From Geminicoccaceae bacterium (GTDB taxonomy: Bacteria > Pseudomonadota > Alphaproteobacteria > Geminicoccales > Geminicoccaceae), in NCBI GenBank assembly GCA_020638495.1, contig JACKIN010000017.1, positions 12,996-76,995 of the forward strand: a stretch of 64,000 nucleotides of DNA. The letters run 5' to 3'. A model generated the notes under the pieces. That model made no database searches, was not told the origin of the DNA, and saw only the letters and a program-made list of their open reading frames with translations. The position numbers and the translations under genes were made by a program. Below, piece after piece: positions 40,236 to 50,500 of the stretch (within the stretch, counting starts at the first letter, position 1; each line of letters begins with the position of its first letter).

Positions 40236-41038
40236 GCATCGAGCCTGCCTTCCTGCCCGGCCTCTGCTCCGTCACCTTCAGGAGCATCGACGCCGAGCAG
40301 GTCATCGCGCTGGCCGTCGAAGCCGGGGCCCGGGGCATCGAGTGGTGCAGCACCGTGCACGTGCCACCGGGCCACCTTGCGACCGCGATGCGGATCGCCG
40401 CGCAGTGTCGCGACGCCGGCCTCGATCTGCCCTCCTATGGCACCTACGTCCGGGCCGGCGCGGACGACGAGCAGCAGGACATGGGTGCTGCCCTCGATAC
40501 CGCCGCGGCGCTCGGTGCCCCGAATGTTCGAGTCTGGGCAGGAAGGCAGGGTTCCGGAGTTGCCGGGGAGGCCGACCGGGCGCGGGTCGCCGATGCCATC
40601 CGTGCCTATGCCGCGCTGGCGGCAGCCAGCGGCATCACTCTTTCCATCGAATATCACCGCGCCACCCTGACCGACACCCTCACCTCGACCCTGGATCTGC
40701 TCAGACGGATCGATCACCCGAACTGCTATGCCTACTGGCAACCGGAGCCCGGGACGCCGCTCGAGAGCGCCGCCGCGGAGCTTCGCGCTCTCGGGTCGGA
40801 CCTGTCGCACCTCCATGTCTTCCACTGGCAGGCCGGGGGTGCTCGCCGTCCACTGGAGGAGGCCGAGGCCTATTGGCGACGGCTGGTGCGAGTGCCCGGC
40901 AGGGACAGCAGATTTGCGCTCCCACGTTATGCGTTCTCCGAGTTCGTCAGAAACGACGATCCGGACCAGTTTCGTCGTGACTTCAAGGTGCTGGTGCGAC
41001 TGCTCGACCCTCGGATAGCGGAGCGTGGCGATGACTGA
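40232..41038 (+). CDS. Sugar-phosphate isomerase/epimerase, xylose-isomerase-like TIM barrel
   Basis: This is a 268-residue TIM-barrel protein of the AP_endonuc_2 fold. Family traits are GLCSVTFRSIDAEQVIALAV, ARGIEWCSTVHVPPG, GAPNVRVWAGRQGSG and LSIEYHRATLTDT with probable metal ligand E140, then SHLHVFHWQ with a later histidine. Such enzymes isomerise or epimerise free or phosphorylated sugars, or act on inosose-type substrates. The ATG overlaps the dehydrogenase stop. It is the last enzyme gene before the transporter that starts 121 bases on. Confidence 0.8.
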   Translation: MSIEPAFLPGLCSVTFRSIDAEQVIALAVEAGARGIEWCSTVHVPPGHLATAMRIAAQCRDAGLDLPSYGTYVRAGADDEQQDMGAALDTAAALGAPNVRVWAGRQGSGVAGEADRARVADAIRAYAALAAASGITLSIEYHRATLTDTLTSTLDLLRRIDHPNCYAYWQPEPGTPLESAAAELRALGSDLSHLHVFHWQAGGARRPLEEAEAYWRRLVRVPGRDSRFALPRYAFSEFVRNDDPDQFRRDFKVLVRLLDPRIAERGDD

Positions 41039-41159
41039 TCGCCGTCGCCGCCGTGACTTTTCCGCAGCCGGGGAATAGCGTAGAGGCAGTTGGCGCGTGA
41101 CTGACCGTGGGCTAGGCCATCTCAATGAAGACAATGACATCACCTCTCGGCGCTCCTGC

Positions 41160-43052
41160 ATGACGGCCAGGACCGTCCTGCTCGGCGCGCTGCTGGTCCT
41201 TGGCCCGGCCGTCGCCGGGTCCGAGCCTTTCAAGGAGGCGCCGGAGCTGGCGGCCCTGGTCGCCGAGGGCAAGCTGCCGCCGGTCGACGAACGGCTGCCG
41301 ACCCAGCCTCTCGTCGTCAGCCCGCTCAGCGAGATCGGCACGTATGGCGGCACCTGGCGCTCGGCGCTCAAGGGCGCCTCGGACACCGGCTGGCTGCGTC
41401 GCACCGTCGCCTATGATCCCCTGGTCGCGTACAGCTTCGACTGGGACGACGTGGTGCCCAATGTCGCCCTGTCGGTCGATGTGAACGACGACGCGTCCGA
41501 GTTCGTCTTCCACCTTCGCGAAGGCCACAAGTGGTCGGACGGCACGCCTTTCACCGCCCACGACCTCGAGTTCGCGATCACCGACGCCATTCAGATTCCC
41601 GAGTATTTCGGTGCCAGCCGCAACACCCACCTGCTGGGCGCCAAGGCGACCGCGGTCGACGACCTGACCTTGAAGATCGAGCTGCCGGAGCCGAACGGGC
41701 TGTTTTTGAAGCAGATGGCGTCGGTGAGCGGCATGTGGCCACTGATGTACCAGGAGGAATACTGCTCGCAGTTCCACATCAAGTACAATCCCGACGCCGA
41801 CGCAGAAGCCAAGTCGGCCGGCCTGACCGGGTGGCCCGAGGCCCTGTATCTGGCTTGTGACCTCGACAACTGGCGCGACACCGAGCGGCCGACCCTGCTG
41901 GCCTGGAAGCTGACTTCGCCATATGATGGCCTGTCGCAGCAGGTCACCTTCGAGCGCAACCCGTACTATTTCAAGGTCGACAGCGCCAGCAATCAGCTAC
42001 CCTACCTGGACAGCCTGCAGATGCGGCAGAGCAGCAGCGTCGACGACATGGTCCTCCAGGCGCTGAACGGCGACATCGACTTCATGGACCGGCACATTGC
42101 CACAACCGCCAACAAGCCGCTGTTCATCGACGGCCAGGCGAAGGGCGACTACCGCCTCTTCCCGACTGTCCAGGCCAACATGAACACCTCGATCATCCAG
42201 CTCAACCAGAACTCCGAGAACCCGGCCCTGAACGCGCTGTTCAACGAGCACGACTTCCGGGTCGCGCTGTCGCTCGCGATCGACCGCCAGGAGATCATCG
42301 ACGTGCTGTTTGTCGGCCAGGGCGAGCCCTGGCAGGCGTCCCCGCGGCCGGAATCGAGGTGGCACAACGAGCGGCTGGCCAAGCAGCACACCGAGTTCGA
42401 TCCCGACCGGGCCAATGCGCTGCTCGACGGCCTCGGGCTCACCGGGCGCGACGCCGAGGGCTTCCGGCTCGGTCCCGACGGCAAGCGGATCGCGTTTCGC
42501 CTCGACGTCACCAGCGACGTCCAGCCGACCTTCCCGGACGTGGCGGAGATGCTGGCGATCTACTGGCGGGCCCTCGGCATCCAGCTCGACGTGCGCAAGA
42601 GCGAGCGCAGCTTCGTCTACGAGACCATGCGCGCCAACCGGCACGACGCACACATCTGGCAGGGTGACGGCGGGCTCGGCGACGCGATCCTCGACCCGCG
42701 CTACTATTTTCCGGCTAATGTCGAATCGGTCTACGCCCTGCTGTGGGCGAAGTCCCTCTATGATCCTGGCGCCGCCGACGCGCTGGAGCCACCGCCGGCG
42801 GTCAGGCGACAGCAGGACCTCTATCGCGAGCTCCAGCGCTCGGCCGATCCGGTGCTGCAGGACCAGCTCTTCGCCGAGATCCTCGAGATCGCCGCCGACG
42901 AGTTCCGCGTGATCGGGATCAGCCTGCCGCCGAACGGCTACGGCATCGCCAGGAACGACATGGGCAACGTCCCCGAGCTGCAGCCCCATTCCTGGATCTA
43001 CCCGACACCGGGGCCGATGGGCGTGGCCCAGCTCTTCCACAAGCGGGGCTGA
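41160..43052 (+). CDS. Peptide-type (family 5) solute-binding protein, long form
   Basis: This is a periplasmic protein of 630 residues. The ATG at 41160 gives a signal peptide (MTARTVLLGALLVLGPAVAG); a longer frame from 41097 is less likely, although neither start has a strong ribosome site. The mature N-terminus ELAALVAEGKLPPVDERLP and SEIGTYGGTWRSA repeats the pattern of the 13333-15375 protein, and LREGHKWSDGTPFTAHDLEF is the family hallmark. The two are paralogues, and each is matched with a DppC that has a large loop. Its genes follow a sugar-acid operon directly, supporting an oligosaccharide or sugar-acid conjugate as ligand. Confidence 0.9.
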   Translation: MTARTVLLGALLVLGPAVAGSEPFKEAPELAALVAEGKLPPVDERLPTQPLVVSPLSEIGTYGGTWRSALKGASDTGWLRRTVAYDPLVAYSFDWDDVVPNVALSVDVNDDASEFVFHLREGHKWSDGTPFTAHDLEFAITDAIQIPEYFGASRNTHLLGAKATAVDDLTLKIELPEPNGLFLKQMASVSGMWPLMYQEEYCSQFHIKYNPDADAEAKSAGLTGWPEALYLACDLDNWRDTERPTLLAWKLTSPYDGLSQQVTFERNPYYFKVDSASNQLPYLDSLQMRQSSSVDDMVLQALNGDIDFMDRHIATTANKPLFIDGQAKGDYRLFPTVQANMNTSIIQLNQNSENPALNALFNEHDFRVALSLAIDRQEIIDVLFVGQGEPWQASPRPESRWHNERLAKQHTEFDPDRANALLDGLGLTGRDAEGFRLGPDGKRIAFRLDVTSDVQPTFPDVAEMLAIYWRALGIQLDVRKSERSFVYETMRANRHDAHIWQGDGGLGDAILDPRYYFPANVESVYALLWAKSLYDPGAADALEPPPAVRRQQDLYRELQRSADPVLQDQLFAEILEIAADEFRVIGISLPPNGYGIARNDMGNVPELQPHSWIYPTPGPMGVAQLFHKRG

Positions 43053-43131
43053 CGCGTGTTCCGGGCCAGGCGGCGCTTGCGGCTCGGCCGACACGGGGCC
43101 GGATACCGCCGGGCCGGATCGTAGCCGGCCG

Positions 43132-44121
43132 ATGCCCATGGCTCGCTACCTGGCGCGGCGGCTGCTGCTGATGGCGGCGACAATGGCGGCGCTGTCGATC
43201 GTCTGCTTCGCGATCATCCAGTTGCCGCCGGGCGACTTCCTGAGCGCCCGGCTCGCCGAGATGGCGGGCACCGGCGATACGGTCGATGTCGCCAATGTGG
43301 CGTGGCTGCGCGCCCAGTACGGCCTCGATGAGCCCTTCATCGTGCAATACTGGCTCTGGATCAGCGGCGTCGTCGGCGGCGATCTCGGCTTCAGCTTCGA
43401 GCTGCGCATGCCGGTCGCCGAGGTGATCGGCGAGCGGCTGGGCATCTCGCTGACCGTCGAGATCCTGGCCATCATCGTGCTTTGGGCCATCGCCGTGCCG
43501 GTGGGGGTCTACTCGGCCGTCCGCCAGTATTCCATCGGCGACATGGCGGCGACGCTGTTCGGCTTCATCGGCCTCGCGATCCCCAATTTCCTTCTGGCCC
43601 TGCTCCTGATGTATCTGAGCTACATCGCCTTCGGGGTCACGATCGGCGGCCTGTTCTCGCCCGAATACGTCGACGCGCGCTGGTCGGCCGGCCGGCTGCT
43701 CGATTTCCTCGGGCATGTCTGGGCGCCCGTTCTGGTCATCGCGACCGGTGGTGCGGCCCAGATCATCCGCATCCTGCGCGCCAACCTCCTGGACGAGCTG
43801 AGCCGGCCCTATGTCGACACCGCCCGCGCCAAGGGCATGGCCGAGTGGCGGCTGATCCTGCGCTACCCGGTGCGGGTCGCCATGAACCCGCTGGTCAGCA
43901 CGGTCGGCTGGCTGCTGCCGACCATCATCTCGAGCTCGATCGTGACCGGAATCGTCCTCAACCTGCCGACGCTCTCACCGATCCTGCTGCGTTCGCTGCT
44001 GGCGCAGGACATGCACCTGGCCGGTGGCCTGATCCTGCTGATCGGCGTGCTGACCCTGCTCGGGACACTGCTCTCCGATATCCTGCTGGCGTGGCTGGAT
44101 CCACGGATCCGCCTCGGCTGA
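43132..44121 (+). CDS. Peptide-type ABC transporter permease, DppB-like
   Basis: This is a 329-residue permease; a second ATG two codons in (43138) may be the true start. The first helix (LLLMAATMAALSIVCFAIIQ) leads to QLPPGDFLSARLAEM. The extracytoplasmic region has AQYGLDEPFIVQYWLWIS, and the cytoplasmic loop reads YVDTARAKGMAEWRLILRYP. It closely resembles the 12258-13250 protein, including the phrase PVGVYSAVRQYSIGDMAATL versus PIGIYSAVRQYSIADYIFTL, so both operons descend from one duplication or joint transfer. Confidence 0.9.
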   Translation: MPMARYLARRLLLMAATMAALSIVCFAIIQLPPGDFLSARLAEMAGTGDTVDVANVAWLRAQYGLDEPFIVQYWLWISGVVGGDLGFSFELRMPVAEVIGERLGISLTVEILAIIVLWAIAVPVGVYSAVRQYSIGDMAATLFGFIGLAIPNFLLALLLMYLSYIAFGVTIGGLFSPEYVDARWSAGRLLDFLGHVWAPVLVIATGGAAQIIRILRANLLDELSRPYVDTARAKGMAEWRLILRYPVRVAMNPLVSTVGWLLPTIISSSIVTGIVLNLPTLSPILLRSLLAQDMHLAGGLILLIGVLTLLGTLLSDILLAWLDPRIRLG

Positions 44122-44126
44122 CCTCG

Positions 44127-45263
44127 ATGCTCACCCGTTCCGGCGATGCAGCGCCGCGAGGCCCACGCCGCCCGACCGGCACCGAGTCGCCGTGGGCGCT
44201 GGTCTGGGGCCGGTTTCGCCACCATCGTCTCGCCCTGGTCAGCGGCGTGATCCTGGCGCTCCTCTATCTCTCGGCGATCTTCGCCGAGTTCCTGGCGCCG
44301 GGCGACCCGCAAGCCTACAACGCCCGCTACACCTTCGCGCCGCCGCAATCGATCCATCTGCTCGACCGCGACGAGGACGGGAGCCTGGTCTTCCGCCCCT
44401 ACGTCCACGGCTATGCGGTGACCGTCGACCCGGAGGCGATGCGGCGGACCTTCGCGATCGATCCGGACAAAAAGCACCCGCTGCGGCTGCTCGGGAGGTC
44501 CGAGCCGTATCTGCTGATGGGCTTCATCCCGATGCAGCGAAAGCTCCTCACCATCGAGGGCCAGGGCACCCCGCTCCTCCTGCTCGGCGCCGATCGGCTC
44601 GGGCGCGACGTGCTCAGCCGGCTGATCATCGGCACCCGCGTCTCGCTCTCGGTCGGCCTGGTCGGCGTTGTCCTCAGCCTCGCCATCGGCCTCGTCGTGG
44701 GCGGCCTGTCCGGCTACCATGGCGGGCTCCTCGACCTGGTCGTGCAGCGGGTCATCGAGTTCCTGCGCTCGGTGCCGACGATACCCTTGTGGATGGGGCT
44801 CGCCGCAGCACTGCCGCGCGACTGGCCACCGCTGACCATCTATTTCGCGATCACCGTCATCCTCTCGCTGGTCGGCTGGACCGAGCTCGCCCGGGTCGTG
44901 CGCGGCCGGTTCCTGGCGCTCAAGACGGAGGACTACGTGACCGCGGCGCGGCTCGATGGCGCCAGCGACCTTTCCCTGGTCTTCCGCCACATGATGCCGG
45001 CTTTCTCGAGCCACATCATCGCCGCCGCGAGCCTCGCCATACCGGCGATGATCCTGGCCGAGACCAGCCTCAGCTTTCTCGGCCTCGGCCTGCAGGCCCC
45101 GATCATCAGCTGGGGGGTGCTGCTGCAGGAAGCGCAGAATCTCCGCTCGGTGGCGACGGCACCCTGGCTGCTCTGGCCGGCCGCGGCGATGATCGTCGCG
45201 GTCCTGGCCATGAACTTTCTCGGCGACGGCCTGCGTGACGCGGCCGACCCGTACGCCACATGA
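44127..45263 (+). CDS. Peptide-type ABC transporter permease, DppC-like, with large loop
   Basis: This 378-residue permease has exactly the same length as the 11125-12261 protein. After the first helix (LVSGVILALLYLSAIFAEFL) comes an insertion of about 110 residues with TFAPPQSIHLLDRDEDGSLV and FRPYVHGYAVTVDPEAMRR, ending before LLLLGADRLGRDVLSRLI. The rest is canonical, with the EAA loop YVTAARLDGASDLSLVFRHM and end FLGDGLRDAADPYAT. The ATG lies 5 bases after the DppB stop, and the TGA overlaps the ATPase start. The loop probably faces the periplasm. Confidence 0.9.
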   Translation: MLTRSGDAAPRGPRRPTGTESPWALVWGRFRHHRLALVSGVILALLYLSAIFAEFLAPGDPQAYNARYTFAPPQSIHLLDRDEDGSLVFRPYVHGYAVTVDPEAMRRTFAIDPDKKHPLRLLGRSEPYLLMGFIPMQRKLLTIEGQGTPLLLLGADRLGRDVLSRLIIGTRVSLSVGLVGVVLSLAIGLVVGGLSGYHGGLLDLVVQRVIEFLRSVPTIPLWMGLAAALPRDWPPLTIYFAITVILSLVGWTELARVVRGRFLALKTEDYVTAARLDGASDLSLVFRHMMPAFSSHIIAAASLAIPAMILAETSLSFLGLGLQAPIISWGVLLQEAQNLRSVATAPWLLWPAAAMIVAVLAMNFLGDGLRDAADPYAT

Positions 45264-47008
45264 CAGCCCCGCCCGGGCCCGCCCCGGCCGCCGAAGTCCT
45301 GGCCATTGTCGATCTCGAGACCCACTTCCCGCTGAACCGGGGCACCCTCAAGGCGGTCGAAGGGGTCTCCCTGACGTTGCGCGCCGGCGAGACGCTCTGC
45401 GTCGTCGGCGAGAGTGGCAGCGGCAAGAGTGTCACCGCGCGCTCGATCCTGAACATCGTCAAGCCGGGCAGGATCGTCGGCGGCCACATCTGGTTTCGGC
45501 CCGATGCCGTGATTGGGGCCGGGAACGGGAACGGGCCCGCGATCGATCTCTGCGCCCTCGACCCCGACGGCCCCCGGCTGCGAGCGATCCGTGGTGCGCG
45601 GATCGCCATGATCTTCCAGGAGCCGATGAGCGCCTTGAGCCCGATGCACACGATCGGCCAGCAGATCATCGAGGCGGTCCGCCTGCACCGCGCGATGGAC
45701 AAGCAGGAGGCACGCGCGAGGGCCATCGAGCTGCTCCGCCAGGTCCAGTTCCGCGAGCCCGAGACGGCCATCGACCGCTACCCCTTCCAGCTCAGTGGCG
45801 GCATGCGCCAGCGGGCGCTGATCGCGATGGCGCTGTCCTGCCAGCCGCAGGTGCTCATCGCCGACGAGCCGACCACCGCCCTCGATGTCACCACCCAGGC
45901 CGAGATCCTCAGCCTGATCAGGTCGCTGCAGCAACGCTATGGCATGGCGGTGCTGCTGGTCACGCACGACATGGGCGTGGTCGCCGAGATGGCGGACCGG
46001 GTCGCGGTGATGCAGGGCGGCCGGGTGATCGAGCACGGCCCGGTCGACGCGGTCTTCCGGGCGCCGCGAGAGGCGCACACGCGGCGCCTGATCGAGGCGG
46101 CCCGGCTGCTCGAGCGGCGCGGTAACCGCGCTGCCGGCACGCCTGCCGGCGGCCCGGGGCAAGCGCCGATCCTGTCCGTGCGCGGTCTTTGCCTCGCGTT
46201 TCGCGGGACCACCGGCTTCCTGCGCCGCCGGGCGACCGCCGTCCATGCGCTGCGCGACGTGTCGTTCGACGTGGCACCGGGCGAGGCGCTCGGCATCGTC
46301 GGCGAGAGCGGCTCCGGCAAGACGACACTGGCGCGCGCCCTGCTCGGCATTCACCGGGTGGATGCGGGCCAGGCGCGGTTTCGTCGGGCCGACGGCTCGC
46401 TGGTCGATCTCTGCGCCCGGCAGGGCTATGCCGACCGGTCGCTCTATGCCGAGATCCGCATGATCTTCCAGGACCCGTTCGCGGCACTCAACCCGCGCCA
46501 GACGGTCGAGCAGATCATCGCCGAGCCGCTGCGCATTCATCGGCTCTGCCAGCGCAGCGGGATCGGCGACCGGGTCGCGGCGCTGCTGCGCGACGTCGAT
46601 CTTTCGGCCGACGTCATGGACCGCTACCCGCACGCCTTCAGCGGCGGCCAGCGGCAGCGGATCGGCATCGCCCGGGCCATGGCCACGAACCCGCGGCTGG
46701 TCGTGGCCGACGAGCCGACCTCGGCACTCGACGGCTCGCTCAGGGCGCAGATCCTCGACCTGCTGCTCGAGCTCCGCAACCGGCTCGGCCTCAGCATCAT
46801 CCTGATCAGCCACGACATCGGCGTGGTGCGGTATTTCTGCGAGCGCATGGCGGTGATGCGCCAGGGCGAGCTCGTCGAGATCGGTGCGTCGGACCAGATC
46901 TGCGACGCGCCGCGACATCCCTACACCGCCGAGCTCCTGGCCGCCGTGCCGCGCGCCGGCCCCCGCCACGCCAGGCTGCGCGATCCGGACGCGGCCGGCC
47001 CCGACTGA
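45260..47008 (+). CDS. Tandem ATP-binding protein (DppD-DppF fusion)
   Basis: This is a 582-residue cytoplasmic ATPase carrying two complete nucleotide-binding domains. Domain 1 has Walker A GESGSGKS at residues 50-57, MIFQEPMSALSPMHT, LSGGMRQRALIAMAL and VLIADEPTTALD. Domain 2 has GESGSGKT at 348-355, MIFQDPFAALNPRQT, FSGGQRQRIGIARAM and VVADEPTSALD. The cysteine-rich oligopeptide C-terminal extensions are missing from both halves, making it shorter than two separate proteins. In the paralogous operon (9055-11132) the two ATPases are separate genes, so a fusion occurred after or during divergence. It ends the operon. Confidence 0.92.
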   Translation: MTAPPGPAPAAEVLAIVDLETHFPLNRGTLKAVEGVSLTLRAGETLCVVGESGSGKSVTARSILNIVKPGRIVGGHIWFRPDAVIGAGNGNGPAIDLCALDPDGPRLRAIRGARIAMIFQEPMSALSPMHTIGQQIIEAVRLHRAMDKQEARARAIELLRQVQFREPETAIDRYPFQLSGGMRQRALIAMALSCQPQVLIADEPTTALDVTTQAEILSLIRSLQQRYGMAVLLVTHDMGVVAEMADRVAVMQGGRVIEHGPVDAVFRAPREAHTRRLIEAARLLERRGNRAAGTPAGGPGQAPILSVRGLCLAFRGTTGFLRRRATAVHALRDVSFDVAPGEALGIVGESGSGKTTLARALLGIHRVDAGQARFRRADGSLVDLCARQGYADRSLYAEIRMIFQDPFAALNPRQTVEQIIAEPLRIHRLCQRSGIGDRVAALLRDVDLSADVMDRYPHAFSGGQRQRIGIARAMATNPRLVVADEPTSALDGSLRAQILDLLLELRNRLGLSIILISHDIGVVRYFCERMAVMRQGELVEIGASDQICDAPRHPYTAELLAAVPRAGPRHARLRDPDAAGPD

Positions 47009-47165
47009 ACTAAAGGAATGATAACCTATTTCTGTGCTGCGTGCAAGCGTGGCGCGGGCCGGCCCGGGTTGGTTCGGCAATTCGTGACTTCTCCAGCTCG
47101 ACGCCGGCGCATCGGCCGTCGAAAACGCTCAAAAAATGTTATGGCACAATAGGTTGAAGGCGCCT

Positions 47166-47269
47166 GGGTTCGTTGGTCCTGGCGTGGGTTCGTTCGTCGA
47201 AAACCCGGGTTCGCTCGTCCGAATCCCAGGTTCGATCGTCGAATCCGCGGGTTCGTTCGCGGCGGCGTG
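47166..47269. repeat. Five tandem 20-21-bp repeats, each partly palindromic
   Basis: Units start at 47166, 47186, 47207, 47228 and 47249. The consensus begins GGGTTCGTTCGTCGAATCC. Within units GGGTTCG faces CGAATCC or GAAAACCC, giving short dyads. The 21-bp period is two helical turns and also seven codons, but I see no start, ribosome site or homology to support coding on either strand. The array lies between the convergent genes ending at 47008 and 47525. Confidence 0.75.
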
Positions 47270-47401
47270 TTGCAGAATCCGCGACAATTCCGGGCGAATG
47301 TCGCACCAGACGCGCCATCACGAATCGTTATGTCGCGGAATCTGCAACATTCCGGCGGGATGTGTCGCGAAATACGCGACAACCCGAGCCGGAATGTTGC
47401 A
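47268..47401. repeat. Overlapping long inverted repeats (extragenic palindrome cluster)
   Basis: TGTTGCAGAATCCGCGACA (47268-47286) pairs with 47331-47349 at 18 of 19 positions. Overlapping it, TGCAACATTCCGGC (47343-47356) pairs perfectly with 47388-47401, and inside that TGTCGCG (47363-47369) pairs perfectly with CGCGACA (47375-47381) around AAATA. The two large hairpins share 47343-47349 and cannot form together. Smaller GCGACA...TGTCGC pairings also exist. No U tract marks it as a plain terminator, though it may end transcription of both flanking operons. Confidence 0.75.
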
Positions 47402-47524
47402 TCGGATGCACCAACCCGAGCAGCTCCGGGGGACGGAGGACGTCGGAAGTCGCGCACGGCCCGGTTTCCGAAGCCGAGGTATAAGCATTCGTGATGCCGC
47501 CGAGGTCGGGGACTTCCCTGTCGC

Positions 47525-50500
47525 CTATCCCGGTGCCATGGCCGGGTCGCTGACCGGCAGGCCGGCGAGGAGTGCCCGAGCCTCGTCGGCCCGGCCGATG
47601 CGCGTGTAGAGCTCGGCCAGGGAGGTCGCCGCGCGCCGCTCCCAGGCCAGCGCCCCCTGTCCCCGGGCGATCTCCAGGGCGCGCCGCAGATCGACCTCGG
47701 CGGCGACGCTCGCCGGGTCGCGCTGGCCGAGGATCACGCCGCGCACGCGATGGATCTCGGCGTTGCACCAGGCCTGCCCGCTGACCTCGCTTTCGGCGAG
47801 CGCCGCATCGATTCGCGCCAGCGCCTCGCCGCTTCGCCCGGCTCTCGCGAGCGTTCCGGCCTCGAGGGTCAAAAGATAGGGGAGCATCGGCCGATTGCCG
47901 AGCTTCTCGAGCTGCGCCAGGGCGCCCGCCATCTCGTCCGCCCCCGTTTCCCGATCGCCGGCGGCCGCCAGCGCCCAGCCCCTGAGGGCCTTCGCCTGCG
48001 CCTGGAAATGGGGGATCCGCTGGCCCTCGCACAGCTCGATCGCGCTTTCCGCGAACCGCCTGGTCGCGTCGACATCGTCCAGGAGCTGGTGCAGGACCGC
48101 CGCATGGACCGCCGTCCAGGCCCGGCTGTGCGCCGGGACCGTCGGCCCGGCGAGCGCCAGGGCCTCGGCCATGGTGGCCTGGGCCGGCGCCGTCTCGCCC
48201 GCCAGCCATTCCGCCCAGGACAGAAAGAGGCGGGTCGTCACGCCGGGGCTCGCCGCATAGCGCGCCGCGAGGTCGTGCTGGAAGGCGGTATCCCGCGCCG
48301 CCGCGCGGCGCAGCAGCAGCCTCGCATCCGCCAATCGCCCGAGCCAGAACGAGACCACGCCGACGGCCCAGTCGCTGATCAGGCGGGTCTCGGCCGAGCG
48401 GTCCTGCTCGGCTGCGGCCTGCAGCTCGCGCGCCAGCCGATCGGCAGCCGCGTACTCGCCCCGCACCAGATGGAAGCGCCACAGGCCGAAGCGCGCGACC
48501 AGGCCCTTCTGGCGCTCGCCCAGCTCCTCGCAGAGCGCCAGGGCGCGCCAGTAGCACTCGCCGACGGCCTCGGCACCGAAGCCGCGCAGGGCCAGCAGCA
48601 CGAAGCCCAGCTTGAGCTGCAGGTCCACCTCCTCGCGGGGGCGCGCCGCCTCGGGCAGCTCGGGCAGCAGTCGCAAGGCGCTCGCCAGATGGTCGACCGC
48701 CTCGGCATTGGCGGCGCGCGCCGCGGCCCGTTCGCCGGCGATGCGCCAGTAGGCGATGGCCGGCACGGGCAGCCGGGCCTCGCCGAAATGGTGGGCGAGA
48801 AGCTCGGGCGCCATCTCGGCGAGCTCCGGGAAGCGCTCGACCAGGACCCGGGCGACGCGGCCATGGAGCTGCTGGCGCCGGGACTTGAGCAGGGACTGAT
48901 AGGCCACATCCTGGACGAGGGCGTGCTTGAAGCTGTAGCTCCGGGCCAGCGGCGAGCCGTGCTGGAAGACCAGCTCGGAGGCGGTCAGCCGGTCGAGGGC
49001 GGCGGCGATCTCCGGCTCGGGGCGGCCGAGCGCCGCCGCCACGAGCTCGAGGCTGAACTCCCGCCCGATCACGGCGCCGACCTGGGCGATCTCCTTGACC
49101 GAGGCGAGCCGGTCGAGCCGCGCCATGAGCGAATCGCGCAACGTCGCCGGCACGGCCAGCGATGGCGACCCGGCCAGCCCGAAGCGGTCGTCGGCAGCGT
49201 CCGGCAGGCTCGATTCGAGCACCGTCTTGGTCAGCTCCTCGAGGAACAGCGGCACCCCGTCGGTGCGCCCGACGATCTCCTCGAGCAGCCTCGCGGAAAT
49301 GGTGCCGCCCGGGGCCAGGCCCTCGACCATCGCCGCGCTGTGCCGCAGGCTCAGGCGTTGCAGCGGCAGCCGGGTGACATGGGGCTGCCCGCCCCAGGGC
49401 GACTCGATGTCGTCGCGCAGCGTGACGACCAGCAGCACCGGCAGCGTCACGAGGCGCTCGACCAGCAGGTCGAGCAGCTCCCTCGTCGTCGGGTCGATCC
49501 AGTGCATGTCCTCGAGCACGATCAGGACGGGCCGCCGTGCGGCGAGCCCGTCGAGCTGCTCGCCGAGGACCTCGAAGGTCTGCTCCTTGCGCCGCTGCGG
49601 CGACGGGTCCAGGGGCGGGTAGCGCCCGCCGGTCGGCAGGGTCAGGGCCTGGGCCATGAGCGCCGCAGCCTCGGCCGGCCGCGCTGTCGCCCGGCCGAGC
49701 AGAGCCTCGAGCTTGTCCAGCCGCACGCTGTCGCTGTCGTCGCGCTCGAAGCCGGCGGCGCGCTGCACCTGCTCGAGAACCGGATGGAGCGCGCTGCTGA
49801 CATGGAATGGCGAGCAGAAGTAGCGAAGGCAGACATGGCTCTCGGCGTCGAGCTGCTGCCGCAACGCTTTCGCGATGCGCGACTTGCCGATCCCGGGCTC
49901 GCCCGAGAGCAGCACCACCTGACCCCGGCCCTGCTTCGCGTCCCGCCAGCGGGCGAGCAGGAGGTCGAGCTCGTCCTCGCGGCCGACCAGCGGCGTCAGG
50001 CGGCCCCCCTGCAACGCCTCGAAGCGCCCCACCGTCGGGCTCTCGTCCAGGACACGCCAGGCTGGAACGGGTGCGATGAAGCCCTTGAGGTCGTGCACGC
50101 CCAGATCGGCGAGCTCGAACCGGCCACCGACGAGCCGCCGCGTGCTGCGCGAGATGACGATGGTGTTCGGCCCGGCGAGAGACTGCAGGCGAGCCGCCAG
50201 GTTCAGCGCCTCGCCGACGACCGAATCCTCCCGCACGGCGCCTGCGCCGATCGGCCTGCCCACCATGACGAGCCCGGTGGCGATGCCGATCCGGACGGCG
50301 AGCGGCTCGCCGTCGGCGAGGATGGGTGCAAACGCCGTCCGCATCTCGAGGCCGCACCGGATCGCCCGCTCGGCGTCATCCTCGCGCGCCTCTGGATAGC
50401 CGAAATAGAGCAGGATGCCATCGCCCAGATACTGGCCGACATGCCCGCCCCAGCGCCCCACCAGCTCGGTGCATCGATGCCGGTAGGCGCCGATCACCTC

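Noticed and set aside
47166..47401. Possible CRISPR array
   Set aside because: The repeats are directly adjacent without spacers, are variable in sequence and include long inverted arms; no cas genes are in the window.
47026..47457. A 143-codon minus-strand frame, and matching plus frames, reading the 21-bp repeats as seven-residue repeats
   Set aside because: The repeat length is a multiple of three, which keeps all frames open. There is no ribosome site or homology, so the region is treated as non-coding.
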